Shown here: one piece after another, positions 1-8,101 of the stretch
Layout of the letters: each line of letters begins with the position of its first letter
Position numbering within the stretch: the stretch's first letter is position 1
From: Methylocella tundrae
GTDB taxonomy: Bacteria; Pseudomonadota; Alphaproteobacteria; Rhizobiales; Beijerinckiaceae
DNA: 64,000 bases
Assembly (NCBI RefSeq): GCF_901905185.1
Contig: NZ_CABFMQ020000153.1
Coordinates: 62,001 to 126,000, forward strand
Reading direction: 5' to 3'
Notes under the pieces: generated by a model
Databases searched by the model: none
Seen by the model: the letters and a program-made list of their open reading frames with translations, nothing else
What the model was told of the DNA's origin: nothing
Translations under genes and position numbers: made by a program

Positions 1-292
1 CATGCAGGGCGCTCATCAGAATAACCAGAGCCAGCTTTCCATGCAACCATCCAGCCTGAAAGAAACCGCCCTCGACGGCAAGCGTCAGGCCCGTGATCCA
101 GGTCACGATCATCGCCGGCAGCATGATGAAGCGCATGAGCCGGCGCTCCATGATTTCAAAAGTCAGCGCCATTTCAGAGCCTTGCGCGACGCCGGCATGA
201 TAGACGAAAAGCCGCGGCAGATAGAGCATCCCCGCCATCCACGAGATCACCGCGAGAATGTGCGCGGCTTTGATCCAGAGATAGGCTGTCAT
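1..292 (-). CDS. hemJ: Protoporphyrinogen oxidase HemJ (N-terminal part, cut by window edge)
   Basis: Reading the minus strand from 292 gives 97 open codons beginning MTAYLWIKAAHILAVISWM, followed by AGMLYLPRLFVYH. This is the typical N-terminus of HemJ (UPF0093), an inner-membrane haem enzyme that oxidises protoporphyrinogen IX to protoporphyrin IX. The first membrane helix and the conserved His of the AH-I and YHA positions are visible. The rest of the protein (about 45-50 residues) lies beyond position 1. The ATG overlaps the hemE stop by 4 bp (ATGA), so the two haem-biosynthesis genes are translationally coupled and form one operon reading away from the putative origin. Confidence 0.88.
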   Translation of the reverse strand, partial: MTAYLWIKAAHILAVISWMAGMLYLPRLFVYHAGVAQGSEMALTFEIMERRLMRFIMLPAMIVTWITGLTLAVEGGFFQAGWLHGKLALVILMSALH

Positions 293-1338
293 GACGAGGC
301 TCCGCGCCGCACGAGGTCCATCAGCGCGGCGACATGCTCCACCGGCGTTTGCGGCAAAATGCCATGTCCGAGATTGAAAATATGCGGCCGCCCCTTGAAG
401 GCGGCGAGAATGCGCTTGACGCTCGTCTCTAACGCGGCGCCGCCGGCGATAAGCGCCAGCGGATCGAGATTGCCTTGCAAAACCGCAGTCTTATCGATGC
501 TGCGGGCGGCCCAGAAGGGATCGACCGCCGTGTCAAGGCCCAAGGCGTCAACGCCGGCCTGCGCCGAGAAGGTTTTGAGGCGCGGGCCTATTCCCCTCGG
601 AAAACCGATGATTTTTGCATGGCTGTGGCGGCTTTTGACCCGGGCCGAGATCGCCTTGATCGGGGCAAGGCACCAGCGCTCATATTCGCCCGCGGGAAGG
701 ACGCCGGCCCAGCTATCGAAAATCTGCACGGCTTCGACGCCGGCCTCGATCTGGCGCGAGAGATAATCGGTCGAGGCGTCAACAAGCCGGTCGATCAGCC
801 GTTGAAACAGGTCGGGATCGCGGTAGGCGAAAAGCCGCGCGGGCGCCTGATCCGGCGTGCCGCGCCCGGCGATCATATAGCTCGCGACGGTCCAGGGCGC
901 GCCGCAAAAGCCGATCAGCGCGGTCTCAGGAGGCAGAGCCGCCTTTATCCGCTGAATGGTCTCAAAAACCGGTTCAAGTCGTTTTTGATCGATTTCCGCG
1001 TTCAGCCTGGCGAGATCTTCAACTGTCACGATCGGATCGAGTCTTGGCCCTTCATTGGTTTCAAAACTCACCTTCTGGCCAAGGGCGTCAGGGATGACGA
1101 GAATATCACTGAACAGGATGGCGGCGTCGAAGCCAAAGCGGCGAATCGGCTGCAAGGTCGCTTCCGCGGCGATCTTCGGAGAATAGCAGAATTCGAGAAA
1201 ACTTGGAACCTTCGAGCGGATTTCGCGATACTCAGGCAGATAGCGCCCAGCCTGACGCATCAGCCAGACGGGCGGCGGATTGAGGACTTCGCCATTCAGA
1301 ACGCGAAGAAAAGGCTTTGTAGGGGACGAAGCTGTCAA
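289..1338 (-). CDS. hemE: Uroporphyrinogen decarboxylase
   Basis: The protein has 349 aa, full length for HemE, which removes four acetate carboxyls from uroporphyrinogen III to give coproporphyrinogen III in the cytoplasm. The signature PPVWLMRQAGRYLPEYRE lies at about residues 22-39, and GFCGAPWT, FDSWAG and GNLDP motifs follow in the expected order. The start is a TTG at 1338. An AAGGAA Shine-Dalgarno sits about 8 nt upstream and no in-frame ATG occurs before the conserved MRQAGR block, so TTG is the best start. The gene shares a 4-bp ATGA overlap with hemJ and is transcribed away from the 400-bp gap that is probably the chromosome origin, the same arrangement as hemE at Caulobacter oriC. 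Confidence 0.96.
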   Translation of the reverse strand: MTASSPTKPFLRVLNGEVLNPPPVWLMRQAGRYLPEYREIRSKVPSFLEFCYSPKIAAEATLQPIRRFGFDAAILFSDILVIPDALGQKVSFETNEGPRLDPIVTVEDLARLNAEIDQKRLEPVFETIQRIKAALPPETALIGFCGAPWTVASYMIAGRGTPDQAPARLFAYRDPDLFQRLIDRLVDASTDYLSRQIEAGVEAVQIFDSWAGVLPAGEYERWCLAPIKAISARVKSRHSHAKIIGFPRGIGPRLKTFSAQAGVDALGLDTAVDPFWAARSIDKTAVLQGNLDPLALIAGGAALETSVKRILAAFKGRPHIFNLGHGILPQTPVEHVAALMDLVRRGASS

Positions 1339-1740
1339 ACCGCGAATTCCTTAAAGACTCAAAGACTCTCTAATTAACTTTTTCTTATTCATATTGGGGT
1401 ACCGATTAGGCTGGCGCAGTGATTTCCACAATCACATTATTGTCGCGCGTGTTATTCCCGGAATTCACCGGGGCGATCAGGCTGTAAAGCGGTTAAGATT
1501 CTCTTAACGATTCAGTCGGGCTAGCGGCCTTTCGCCGTGAACGCGGACACAGGCTATTGCCGTTCGGCCAGCCATCCACAGCTTCGGGACGCCGCCTGTC
1601 CAAAGGCCGGCGCCTGTTGAGCGTTTCAGCCGCTTTGCCGAGATTTTGATTGCATTTCTGGCTTGCGCGGCCTTTATCCACTCCTATCCTCAGCAATGCG
1701 CCCCGCCGAGAAATGAGGGCCAGGAAGGTTTGGGGAGGCA
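1339..1740. other. Putative chromosomal origin of replication (oriC) between hemE and ppsR
   Basis: This 402-bp gene-free gap separates divergent hemE and ppsR. In Caulobacter the origin lies between hemE and the DUF299 gene (CC_0001/RP001 type), and ppsR is a DUF299 gene. The gap holds an AT-rich stretch at about 1345-1395. It also holds four GANTC methylation sites (1356-1360, 1364-1368, 1497-1501, 1509-1513) and a perfect CtrA box TTAA-N7-TTAAC (1493-1508). DnaA-box-like 9-mers include TTATCCACT (1674-1682), TTATTCATA (1385-1393), ATTTCCACA (1422-1430) and CCATCCACA (1572-1580). Genes on both sides read away from it, as expected for leading strands. No DnaA box is a perfect match, so the call rests on synteny plus motif clustering. 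Confidence 0.7.
1493..1508. promoter_or_regulatory. Perfect CtrA-binding box containing a GANTC site
   Basis: The sequence reads TTAA-GATTCTC-TTAAC, an exact match to the CtrA consensus TTAA-N7-TTAAC. The seven-base spacer contains GATTC, a CcrM methylation site, and another GATTC lies 8 bp further on (1509-1513). In Caulobacter, CtrA boxes inside oriC block replication initiation. A ctrA gene and its phosphotransferase chpT are both in this window (60.6-62.3 kb). Confidence 0.75.
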
Positions 1741-2577
1741 ATGATGGCGCGGCACCATTTCAATCTGCATCTCGTCTCCGACGCGACCGGCGAGACTCTC
1801 ATCGCGGCGAGCCGGGCCGTCTCGGCGCAATATCAGGGCATATGTTCGCTTGAACACGTCTATCCGATGGTGCGCAGCGTGGCGCAGCTCGACAAGGCGA
1901 TCGCCGAGATCGAGGCGGCGCCCGGCATGGTCCTGTTCACGCTCGTTGATCCGCAGCACGCCCAGCGCCTCACCGAGGCTTGCACGCGGATCGGAGCGCC
2001 CTGTCTTTCCGTGCTGGCGCCGATCATGACCCTCTTTGAGTCCTATATCGGGCCGGCGGTGAAGCCGCGCCCCGGCGCGCAGCACATGCTGAACGCGGAT
2101 TATTTCCGGCGTATCGACGCCCTCAACTTCACCATGATGCATGACGATGGTCAGCAGTCGGAAAGTTATGAGGCCGCGGATGTGGTGCTGATGGGGGTCA
2201 GCCGTACGTCGAAGACGCCGACGAGCATTTATCTCGCCAATCGCGGCGTCAAAACCGCCAATTTGCCCTTCGTGCCGAATACGCCCTTGCCGAAGTCAAT
2301 CGAAAAGCTTCGCAATCCGCTCGTCGTCGGGCTTTTGGCTTCGCCCGAGCGAATCGTCCAGATCAGGGCTAATCGGCTCTTGTCTCTCCACGCCGATCCC
2401 GAATCGCCCTATGTCGACCGCCGTCTCGTCGCCGAGGAGGTTGCACAGTCCCGCAAGCTTTTCGAGGAACATGGCTGGCCGACGATCGACGTCACGCGAC
2501 GCTCCATCGAGGAGACCGCCGCGGCGATTATCGATCTGCACAAGCTGCATAAGCTGAAATTCATTTCCGCCGCATGA
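1741..2577 (+). CDS. ppsR: PEP synthase / pyruvate,phosphate dikinase regulatory protein (DUF299)
   Basis: The protein has 278 aa with the DUF299 layout. The N-terminus FNLHLVSDATGETL is characteristic, and the P-loop-like GVSRTSKT lies at residues 152-159. These bifunctional enzymes use ADP to phosphorylate, and Pi to dephosphorylate, a threonine of PEP synthase or pyruvate phosphate dikinase, so they switch gluconeogenic PEP formation off and on. A GGGGAGG ribosome site precedes the tandem ATGATG start. The stop overlaps the maf start (ATGA). The gene is the RP001/CC_0001 equivalent that borders the origin in other alphaproteobacteria and opens a five-gene operon ppsR-maf-aroE-coaE-dnaQ. 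Confidence 0.93.
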   Translation: MMARHHFNLHLVSDATGETLIAASRAVSAQYQGICSLEHVYPMVRSVAQLDKAIAEIEAAPGMVLFTLVDPQHAQRLTEACTRIGAPCLSVLAPIMTLFESYIGPAVKPRPGAQHMLNADYFRRIDALNFTMMHDDGQQSESYEAADVVLMGVSRTSKTPTSIYLANRGVKTANLPFVPNTPLPKSIEKLRNPLVVGLLASPERIVQIRANRLLSLHADPESPYVDRRLVAEEVAQSRKLFEEHGWPTIDVTRRSIEETAAAIIDLHKLHKLKFISAA

Positions 2578-3191
2578 GCGCGCTATGGCGCGGCCCTACG
2601 CCGCTTCTCCTTGCCTCCAGAAGCGCTGCGCGGCGGACGCTGTTGACGGCGACGGGAATTCCGTTCGAGAGCTGCGACGCTTCGATCGATGAGCGCGCCG
2701 TGGAGGCGCCGTTGCGCCAGGCGGGCGCCGGCGCCGCCACGATTGCGCTTCATCTTGCAAGGAAAAAAGCTCTGTCAGCCGGCGCGCGTGCGCGGGGCCA
2801 GATGGTGATCGGCGCGGATCAGACGCTTTCCTGCGAAGGGCGTCTTTTCACCAAGCCGCAAGACCGCGCCGCCGCCAGCGTTCAGCTCGAGGCGCTCGCG
2901 GGAAAAACGCATGAGCTTCACTCGGCGATTTGCGTGGTCGTGGAAGAGAGGATCCTGTTTGAGGCGGTCCCCGCAGCAAGGCTCACGATGCGGCCGCTTT
3001 CGGCCGCCTTCATCGCGGCCTATCTCGATGAGGCGCGAGACGCCGTGCTCGGCAGCGTCGGCGCCTATCAGCTGGAAGGCCTCGGGGTTCATCTCTTCGA
3101 GAGGATCGAGGGGGATCATTTCGTCATTCTGGGGCTTCCGCTTCTGCCCCTCCTCGATTTTCTGCGCGCGGAGGGCAGCCTTCAGGCATGA
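2574..3191 (+). CDS. maf: Maf family nucleoside triphosphate pyrophosphatase
   Basis: The protein has 205 aa. The N-terminal LLLASRSAARRTLL is the Maf signature (S-x-R-R), and the catalytic region reads VIGADQTLS with TKPQD following. Maf proteins hydrolyse (modified) nucleoside triphosphates to the monophosphate plus PPi, a house-cleaning role. The ADQTL catalytic loop resembles the YceF subgroup (m7GTP-type) more than the YhdE dTTP/UTP subgroup; this subgroup reading is inference from the loop alone. It overlaps ppsR by 4 bp upstream and aroE by 4 bp downstream, so the three are translationally coupled. Confidence 0.92.
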   Translation: MSALWRGPTPLLLASRSAARRTLLTATGIPFESCDASIDERAVEAPLRQAGAGAATIALHLARKKALSAGARARGQMVIGADQTLSCEGRLFTKPQDRAAASVQLEALAGKTHELHSAICVVVEERILFEAVPAARLTMRPLSAAFIAAYLDEARDAVLGSVGAYQLEGLGVHLFERIEGDHFVILGLPLLPLLDFLRAEGSLQA

Positions 3192-4033
3192 GCATTAACC
3201 TTAAACCAAAAGCCTTTGTCGTCGGCTGGCCGATCGCGCATTCACGTTCGCCGATCATCCACGGGTTCTGGCTGAAACAGTTCGGGATTCAAGGGAGCTA
3301 TGAGGCGATCGCGGTGGCGCCGCCGGATTTTTCGGATTTCATGCGCGACCTTCCGGTCAACGGCTTCGTCGGCGGAAACGTGACCTTGCCGCATAAGCAG
3401 AAAGCCTTTGAGCGCGTCGATCGCGCGAGCGCGACCGCGGCAAAGCTCGAGGCGGTCAATACGCTTTGGCTGCAGGACGGCGCGCTCTATGGCGATAATA
3501 CCGACGTCGAAGGTTTTCTGGCGGCCTTGGATCAGGACGCGCCGGGCTGGGATGCGGCGAGCGGCGATGCGGTTGTCCTCGGCGCCGGGGGCGCGGCCCG
3601 GGCGGTCGTCTATGGTCTTCTGCGGCGCTCCAGGAGGGTTATCCTCGCCAACCGGACAAGGGAGCGGGCGGAAGCTCTTGCGACGCATTTTTCCGCCGGC
3701 GTCGAGGTGATCGACTGGGCGAGACTTCCTTCATCGCTCGAAGGCGCCGGGCTGCTTGTCAACACCACCTCGCTTGGCATGAAAGGCCAGCCGCCCCTCG
3801 AGATCGAGCTTGGCGGCCTGCCGGACGACGCGGTCGTTAACGATATTGTCTATTTCCCGCTGGAGACCGCCCTCATTCGCCGGGCGCAAGCTAGGGGGCT
3901 GCGCACGGTCTCTGGAATTGGCATGCTTTTGCACCAGGCCGCGCCCGGCTTTGAGCGATGGTTCGGATTGAGGCCCGGCGTCACGGCGGATTTGCGGCGT
4001 CTCGTCGAGGCCGATGCGTTGAAGAGCATCTGA
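3188..4033 (+). CDS. aroE: Shikimate dehydrogenase
   Basis: The protein has 281 aa. The shikimate-binding loop SRSPIIHGFWL lies near the N-terminus, followed by NVTLPHK with the catalytic Lys, and GDNTDVEGF. The NADP-binding turn GAGGAARAV and the ANRTRERA helix start come next, with SGIGMLLHQAAPGFERW near the C-terminus. AroE reduces 3-dehydroshikimate to shikimate with NADPH in aromatic amino acid synthesis. The start overlaps the maf stop by 4 bp and its own stop shares one base with the coaE ATG (TGATG). The arrangement maf-aroE-coaE-dnaQ is standard for Rhizobiales. Confidence 0.96.
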   Translation: MSINLKPKAFVVGWPIAHSRSPIIHGFWLKQFGIQGSYEAIAVAPPDFSDFMRDLPVNGFVGGNVTLPHKQKAFERVDRASATAAKLEAVNTLWLQDGALYGDNTDVEGFLAALDQDAPGWDAASGDAVVLGAGGAARAVVYGLLRRSRRVILANRTRERAEALATHFSAGVEVIDWARLPSSLEGAGLLVNTTSLGMKGQPPLEIELGGLPDDAVVNDIVYFPLETALIRRAQARGLRTVSGIGMLLHQAAPGFERWFGLRPGVTADLRRLVEADALKSI

Positions 4034-4635
4034 TGTTTGTTCTCGGCCTGACCGGCTCGATCGGCATGGGAAAGACGACGACCGCGGCGATCTTTCGTAA
4101 GGAGGGAATCCCGGTCCATGATTCGGACGCCGCGGTGCACCGGCTCTATGAAGGAAAGGCCGCGCCGATCATTGAGCACGCTTTTCCGGGCGTGACGCGC
4201 GACGGCGTCGTCGACCGGGCCCTGCTCGGCACGCGCGTGCGGGATGATCCCGCGGCGATGGCCCGGCTGGAACAGCTCATTCACCCTCTCGTGCGCGAAG
4301 ACCGCGCCGGTTTCGTGCGTGAGGCCGCGCGCGCCGGGGAAAAGCTCATCGTGCTCGACGTGCCTTTGCTGTTCGAGACCGGGGCCGACAGGGAGGTCGA
4401 CGCGACCGTCGTCGTTTCGGCGCCGGAAGCTGTGCAAAAGCAGCGTGTCTGCCAGCGCCCGGGCATGACGGCCGAATGGCTTGCCGTCATAATGTCGAAA
4501 CAGATGCCGGACGCCGAAAAACGGCGCCGGGCGCAATTCGTCATCGACACGTCGAAAGGCATGGCGGCAGCCGAAAATCAGGTGCGCGGCATCCTTCGCG
4601 CGCTTGGCGCGGCCGCCGGCGCGGACCGCTCTTGA
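4033..4635 (+). CDS. coaE: Dephospho-CoA kinase
   Basis: The protein has 200 aa when started at the ATG at 4033, which begins MFVLGLTGSIGMGKTT. The P-loop GSIGMGKT is therefore at residues 8-15, as in other CoaE proteins. An in-frame upstream start at 3958 would add 25 residues that overlap aroE and have no family counterpart. CoaE phosphorylates the ribose 3'-hydroxyl of dephospho-CoA in the last step of CoA synthesis. The HDSDAAVH and DVPLLFETG motifs (substrate binding) are present. Its stop is followed 9 bp later by the dnaQ GTG. The first enzyme of the same pathway, coaA, is also in this window. Confidence 0.95.
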   Translation: MFVLGLTGSIGMGKTTTAAIFRKEGIPVHDSDAAVHRLYEGKAAPIIEHAFPGVTRDGVVDRALLGTRVRDDPAAMARLEQLIHPLVREDRAGFVREAARAGEKLIVLDVPLLFETGADREVDATVVVSAPEAVQKQRVCQRPGMTAEWLAVIMSKQMPDAEKRRRAQFVIDTSKGMAAAENQVRGILRALGAAAGADRS

Positions 4636-4644
4636 GGAGTTCCG

Positions 4645-5352
4645 GTGCGAGAGATTGTTCTTGACACAGAGACGACCGGCCTGGACCCGGCGCAGGGACA
4701 TCGCGTCGTTGAGATTGGCGGCATCGAGCTTCTGAACGCCATCCCAACGGGCCAGATTTTCCACGTCTATATCCATCCCGAACGCGACATGCCGGATGAA
4801 GCCTTCCGCGTGCACGGGATTTCGCTGGAATTTTTGAGCGGAAAGCCTCTTTTTGCCGAAATAAGCGCCGCTTTCCTGGATTTCGTTGGCGACGCCAAGA
4901 TCGTCGCCCACAACGCCGAATTCGACATGCGCTTCCTCAACGCCGAGCTGGCGCGGCTCGACGTCGCGCCCATCGGCTCGGAGCGCGTCATCGACACTCT
5001 GGCTATCGCCCGGCGTAAATTTCCAGGCGCCTCGAACAGCCTCGACGCCCTCTGCGCGCGTTTTGGCGTTGACGCCTCGCGGCGCACCAGGCACGGCGCT
5101 TTGCTCGACGCCGAGATTCTGGCCGAAGTCTATGCCGAACTTTGCGGCGGGCGGCAGACGGCGCTGGTTTTCAGCGCAGGGCTGAGGGCGTCGGAGGACT
5201 CCGGCTTCGTCCTGCTGACGCAGCGGCCCGAACCTCTGGCGCCGAGGCTGACGCCCGGCGAACTCAGCGCGCATCAGGCTTTCGTCGACGGCCTTGGCGC
5301 AAAGGCGCTGTGGCTGGCTTACGCCCCGCCGCCGGCTGCGGCGGCGGAGTGA
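4645..5352 (+). CDS. dnaQ: DNA polymerase III epsilon subunit (3'-5' proofreading exonuclease)
   Basis: The protein has 235 aa from a GTG start, with GAGGAG four bases upstream. All three exonuclease motifs are present: Exo I VLDTETTGLDP (Asp/Glu metal ligands), Exo II AHNAEFDMRFLN, and Exo III with His and Asp in RHGALLDAEILAEVY. The last identifies a DEDDh enzyme. It proofreads in the Pol III core. The C-terminal 50 residues are the Pro/Ala-rich part that in other epsilon subunits binds the polymerase alpha subunit. It closes the origin-side operon. The secB gene that often neighbours dnaQ is not here; a glutaminase remnant follows instead. Confidence 0.95.
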   Translation: MREIVLDTETTGLDPAQGHRVVEIGGIELLNAIPTGQIFHVYIHPERDMPDEAFRVHGISLEFLSGKPLFAEISAAFLDFVGDAKIVAHNAEFDMRFLNAELARLDVAPIGSERVIDTLAIARRKFPGASNSLDALCARFGVDASRRTRHGALLDAEILAEVYAELCGGRQTALVFSAGLRASEDSGFVLLTQRPEPLAPRLTPGELSAHQAFVDGLGAKALWLAYAPPPAAAAE

Positions 5353-5385
5353 TTTGCCGGCGCTGCGCCGCCGCAAACGGCGCGG

Positions 5386-5575
5386 CGATGACGGCCGCAC
5401 CAACCCGATGGTCAATCCTGGAGCGATGGGCGCGACGCTTGCTGATGGCGGCGTCAATCCGCTCACCAAGGAGCGCGTCATCGACGCGGACAGCTGCAAA
5501 TTCGCGCTCGCCGTGATGGACCACGGCCGGACTCTATGAGACCTCGGAGGACTGGCTCTACGCCGGTTTTGCCTG
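5386..5575 (+). pseudogene. Remnant of a glutaminase (glsA) gene with internal deletion and frameshift
   Basis: One frame reads RTNPMVNPGAMGATLADG followed directly by GVNPLTKERVIDAD, then CKFALAVM. In full glutaminases NPMVNAGA and the ATLADGGVNP block are separated by roughly 100 residues, so an internal segment is gone. That frame stops at 5539. The neighbouring frame continues with LYETSEDWLYAG, the next conserved glutaminase stretch, so a single-base shift also occurred. The N-terminal catalytic Ser-x-x-Lys part and the C-terminal KSGVGGG part are missing. The fragment lies between dnaQ and convergent glcF and cannot encode a working enzyme. Confidence 0.8.
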
Positions 5576-5580
5576 CCGGC

Positions 5581-6894
5581 TCAGCCAAGGGACGCCAGCC
5601 CGGCGGGCTTCGGGCCGCCATAGGCGTAATCCAGCAATTCGACGGTGTGCAGCACGGGAAGGCCAAGGCCGCGGCCGATTTGTGTGATGCAGCCGATATT
5701 GCCCGTTGCGACAGCGTCCGGCTCCGTTGTCAGGATATTGGCGATTTTTCTGTCGCGAAGCTGCGCCGCGATCTCCGGCTGCAGGATGTTGTAGGTGCCG
5801 GCCGATCCGCAGCAAAGATGCCCTTCCGGCACGTCGCGCACCTTGAAGCCGGCGGCGGTCAGAAGCTGCTTCGGCAGTGTCGTGATTTTCTGGCCATGCT
5901 GCATGGAGCAGGCCGAATGATAGGCGAGGGTAAGGCCCGGCCGGTTGACGGGCTCCGGCAGCTTCAGCGTTCCAAGAAACTCGGTGACGTCCTTGGTGAT
6001 GGACGAGACCTTTGCGGCCTTGGCGGCGTAGGCGGGGTCATTGCGCAGGAGGAAGCCATAGTCCTTGATGACTGTGCCGCAGCCTGAGGCCGTGATGATG
6101 ATGGCGTCGAGGCCGCCGCGCTCGATCTCGGCCGTCCACACGTCGACATTGTGACGCGCCTCGGCGAGGGCGTGCTCCTCTTGGCCGAGATGGTGCACCA
6201 GCGCGCCGCAGCACCCTTCGTTTTTCGGCAGCACGACCTCGACGCCGACGCGGGTCAGCAGCCGGATCGTGGCGTCATTGATGCCAGGCCGCAGCACTTT
6301 TTGGGCGCAGCCGCCGAGCAGCGCGACGCGGGCGAGTCTGCGGCCTGCGGGTTTGATCTCGCCGGCGTCCGGAAAGGTCGAACGCGGGGGCAGGCGCAGC
6401 GGCGCGAGCGCGATCATCGCGCCCATTCGATCGCCAAGCTGGCCAAAGCGGGACAGGATCGGCTTCAGCGGCGCGGCGAGCGCGGCTCCCCGCAGCGCGA
6501 TGCGGAAGCGGAACGGATAAGGCAGAATAAAGCCGAGCAGGGCGCGAAGCGCGCGGTCGGGCAGGGGACGGGCATAGGTTTTTTCGATGCGGATGCGGGC
6601 CTCGTCGACGAGATGCATATAATTGACGCCGGAGGGGCAGGTCGTCATGCAGGAGAGGCAGGAGAGGCAGCGATCGACATGCGTCACTGTCTCGACGTCG
6701 GCCGGCCGGTCATTTTCCAGCATCTGTTTGATGAGGTAGATGCGGCCGCGCGGGCTGTCGAGTTCGTCGCCGAGGAGCACGAAGGTCGGACAGGTGGCCG
6801 TGCAGAAGCCGCAATGCACGCATTTGCGCAGAATCGTTTCCGATTCAGCGATGCCCGGATCGGCCAGCTGGGCCAAAGAAAAATGCGTCTGCAT
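5581..6894 (-). CDS. glcF: Glycolate oxidase iron-sulfur subunit
   Basis: The protein has 437 aa. Two 4Fe-4S motifs lie near the N-terminus: CVHCGFCTATCP (about 25-36) and CLSCLSCMTTCP (about 74-85). Two CCG domains follow, seen as EGCCGALVHHLG and HLCCGSAGTYNILQPEIA. This is the layout of GlcF, which passes electrons from the flavin subunits of glycolate dehydrogenase toward quinones. It starts one base after the glcE stop, so the two are co-transcribed. Glycolate oxidation would feed glyoxylate into central metabolism; an isocitrate lyase also lies in this window. The catalytic flavin subunit glcD is not adjacent. Confidence 0.94.
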   Translation of the reverse strand: MQTHFSLAQLADPGIAESETILRKCVHCGFCTATCPTFVLLGDELDSPRGRIYLIKQMLENDRPADVETVTHVDRCLSCLSCMTTCPSGVNYMHLVDEARIRIEKTYARPLPDRALRALLGFILPYPFRFRIALRGAALAAPLKPILSRFGQLGDRMGAMIALAPLRLPPRSTFPDAGEIKPAGRRLARVALLGGCAQKVLRPGINDATIRLLTRVGVEVVLPKNEGCCGALVHHLGQEEHALAEARHNVDVWTAEIERGGLDAIIITASGCGTVIKDYGFLLRNDPAYAAKAAKVSSITKDVTEFLGTLKLPEPVNRPGLTLAYHSACSMQHGQKITTLPKQLLTAAGFKVRDVPEGHLCCGSAGTYNILQPEIAAQLRDRKIANILTTEPDAVATGNIGCITQIGRGLGLPVLHTVELLDYAYGGPKPAGLASLG

Positions 6895-6895
6895 G

Positions 6896-8101
6896 TCAAA
6901 CCTCGGCCTGCATCCGTCCCGGCTCCAAAATGCCGAACGGGTCGAATTCTGCTTTCAATCTCTGCGACAAGGCTTTCAGCGCCGGGGGCTGGGGCTGAAA
7001 CACCCGCGTCGCAGCCCGGACTTCGGCCGGCGCGCGCACGAGAGTCGCGTGGCCGCCGCCGTGAACGGCGATGGCGCCGCGGATCAGCTCCGCGCCGGAA
7101 TCGGGCCCGCAATCGGGCGTGAGCGCGAGCCACACGAGACCGCCCGACCAGTCGAACAAAGCCTCGCCCGGATAGACCTTGCCGATCGTCGCGGCGACCG
7201 GCGGCCCGGCCGTGGGAGCGACTGAAATCTTCCAGATGATTTTGTCACGCGGCTCAGCGAGCGGTGCGACGTCGCGGATTGCGCGCCACAAAGCGATGGA
7301 GGCCGCGCCGTCAAGGCGTTCGGCCTTGGCGAAGGGTTTGAGGCTCAAGGCCAGCCGATCGAAGCGTTCATCGACGGAGGGAGCGAAGCCTTCGAGCCGT
7401 AAAAGCGTGACGGGACCCGCAAAGCCAAGCGCGTTGGCGGCGAAAGACGGCAAATGCGCCGCGCCCGAAACGTCGACCGGCGCCCCCATCGCAAGGCAAA
7501 GCGCCTCGACCGCGCGTTTTGGGGCGAGGCCCGCCAGCGCCAGCGTAGCCGTGGTTTCCGCCCGGGGCAGCACCTTGAAGGTCAGTTCGGTGACGACCGC
7601 GAGCGTGCCGAACGACCCGGCAAGACCGCGCGAGAGATCGTAACCCGTGACATTCTTGACGACGGTTCCCCCCGCTTTGAAGGCTTCGCCTCGGCCGTTG
7701 ACCCCCTTGACGCCAAGCACATGATCGCGCGCGGCGCCGGCCTTGATCCGGCGCGGACCGGAAACGTTCGCCATCAGGCAGCCGCCGAGGGAGCCTGGCC
7801 CCGTCCCATAGAGCGCGCCAAAGGACATCGGCTCGAAGGCGAGCTCCTGACCCTTGGCGGCGAGCATCGCCTCAATGTCCTCGATCGGGGTCGCCGCCAG
7901 CGCGGAAACGACAAGTTCCTCTGGCTCATACATGGTGACGCCCTTCAGCGCGGAAAGATCGAGCCGCCGCGCCGCGTTCCAGGGCGCGCCAAGCTGCGCC
8001 TTTGAGCCGAGACCGCTGATGGAGAGCGGCGTGCGCAGCTGAGCCGCTTCCGCGACGCTCGCCGCCACCTCGTCGGGAGTAGCCGGAACCAATAAACTCA
8101 T
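6896..8101 (-). CDS. glcE: Glycolate oxidase FAD-binding subunit
   Basis: The protein has 401 aa with an FAD-binding type-4 (PCMH) fold. Visible motifs include PLSISGLGSKAQLG, GTGPGSLGGCLMANVSGPRR and GGTVVKNVTGYDLSRGLAGSFGTL. The last is the signature stretch of GlcE. GlcE pairs with GlcD and GlcF in membrane-associated glycolate dehydrogenase. The start ATG at 8101 begins MSLLVPATPDEVAAS. No glcD gene lies upstream: the next 470 bp are non-coding and then a SRPBCC gene follows. GlcD must therefore be encoded elsewhere, or an unlinked D-lactate/glycolate oxidase-type subunit partners it. Confidence 0.93.
   Translation of the reverse strand: MSLLVPATPDEVAASVAEAAQLRTPLSISGLGSKAQLGAPWNAARRLDLSALKGVTMYEPEELVVSALAATPIEDIEAMLAAKGQELAFEPMSFGALYGTGPGSLGGCLMANVSGPRRIKAGAARDHVLGVKGVNGRGEAFKAGGTVVKNVTGYDLSRGLAGSFGTLAVVTELTFKVLPRAETTATLALAGLAPKRAVEALCLAMGAPVDVSGAAHLPSFAANALGFAGPVTLLRLEGFAPSVDERFDRLALSLKPFAKAERLDGAASIALWRAIRDVAPLAEPRDKIIWKISVAPTAGPPVAATIGKVYPGEALFDWSGGLVWLALTPDCGPDSGAELIRGAIAVHGGGHATLVRAPAEVRAATRVFQPQPPALKALSQRLKAEFDPFGILEPGRMQAEV

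Noticed and set aside
3850..5499. 549-codon open frame on the minus strand
   Set aside because: It lies opposite aroE, coaE and dnaQ, all of which are certain. It is arginine-rich with no family motifs, as expected for a shadow frame in high-GC DNA.
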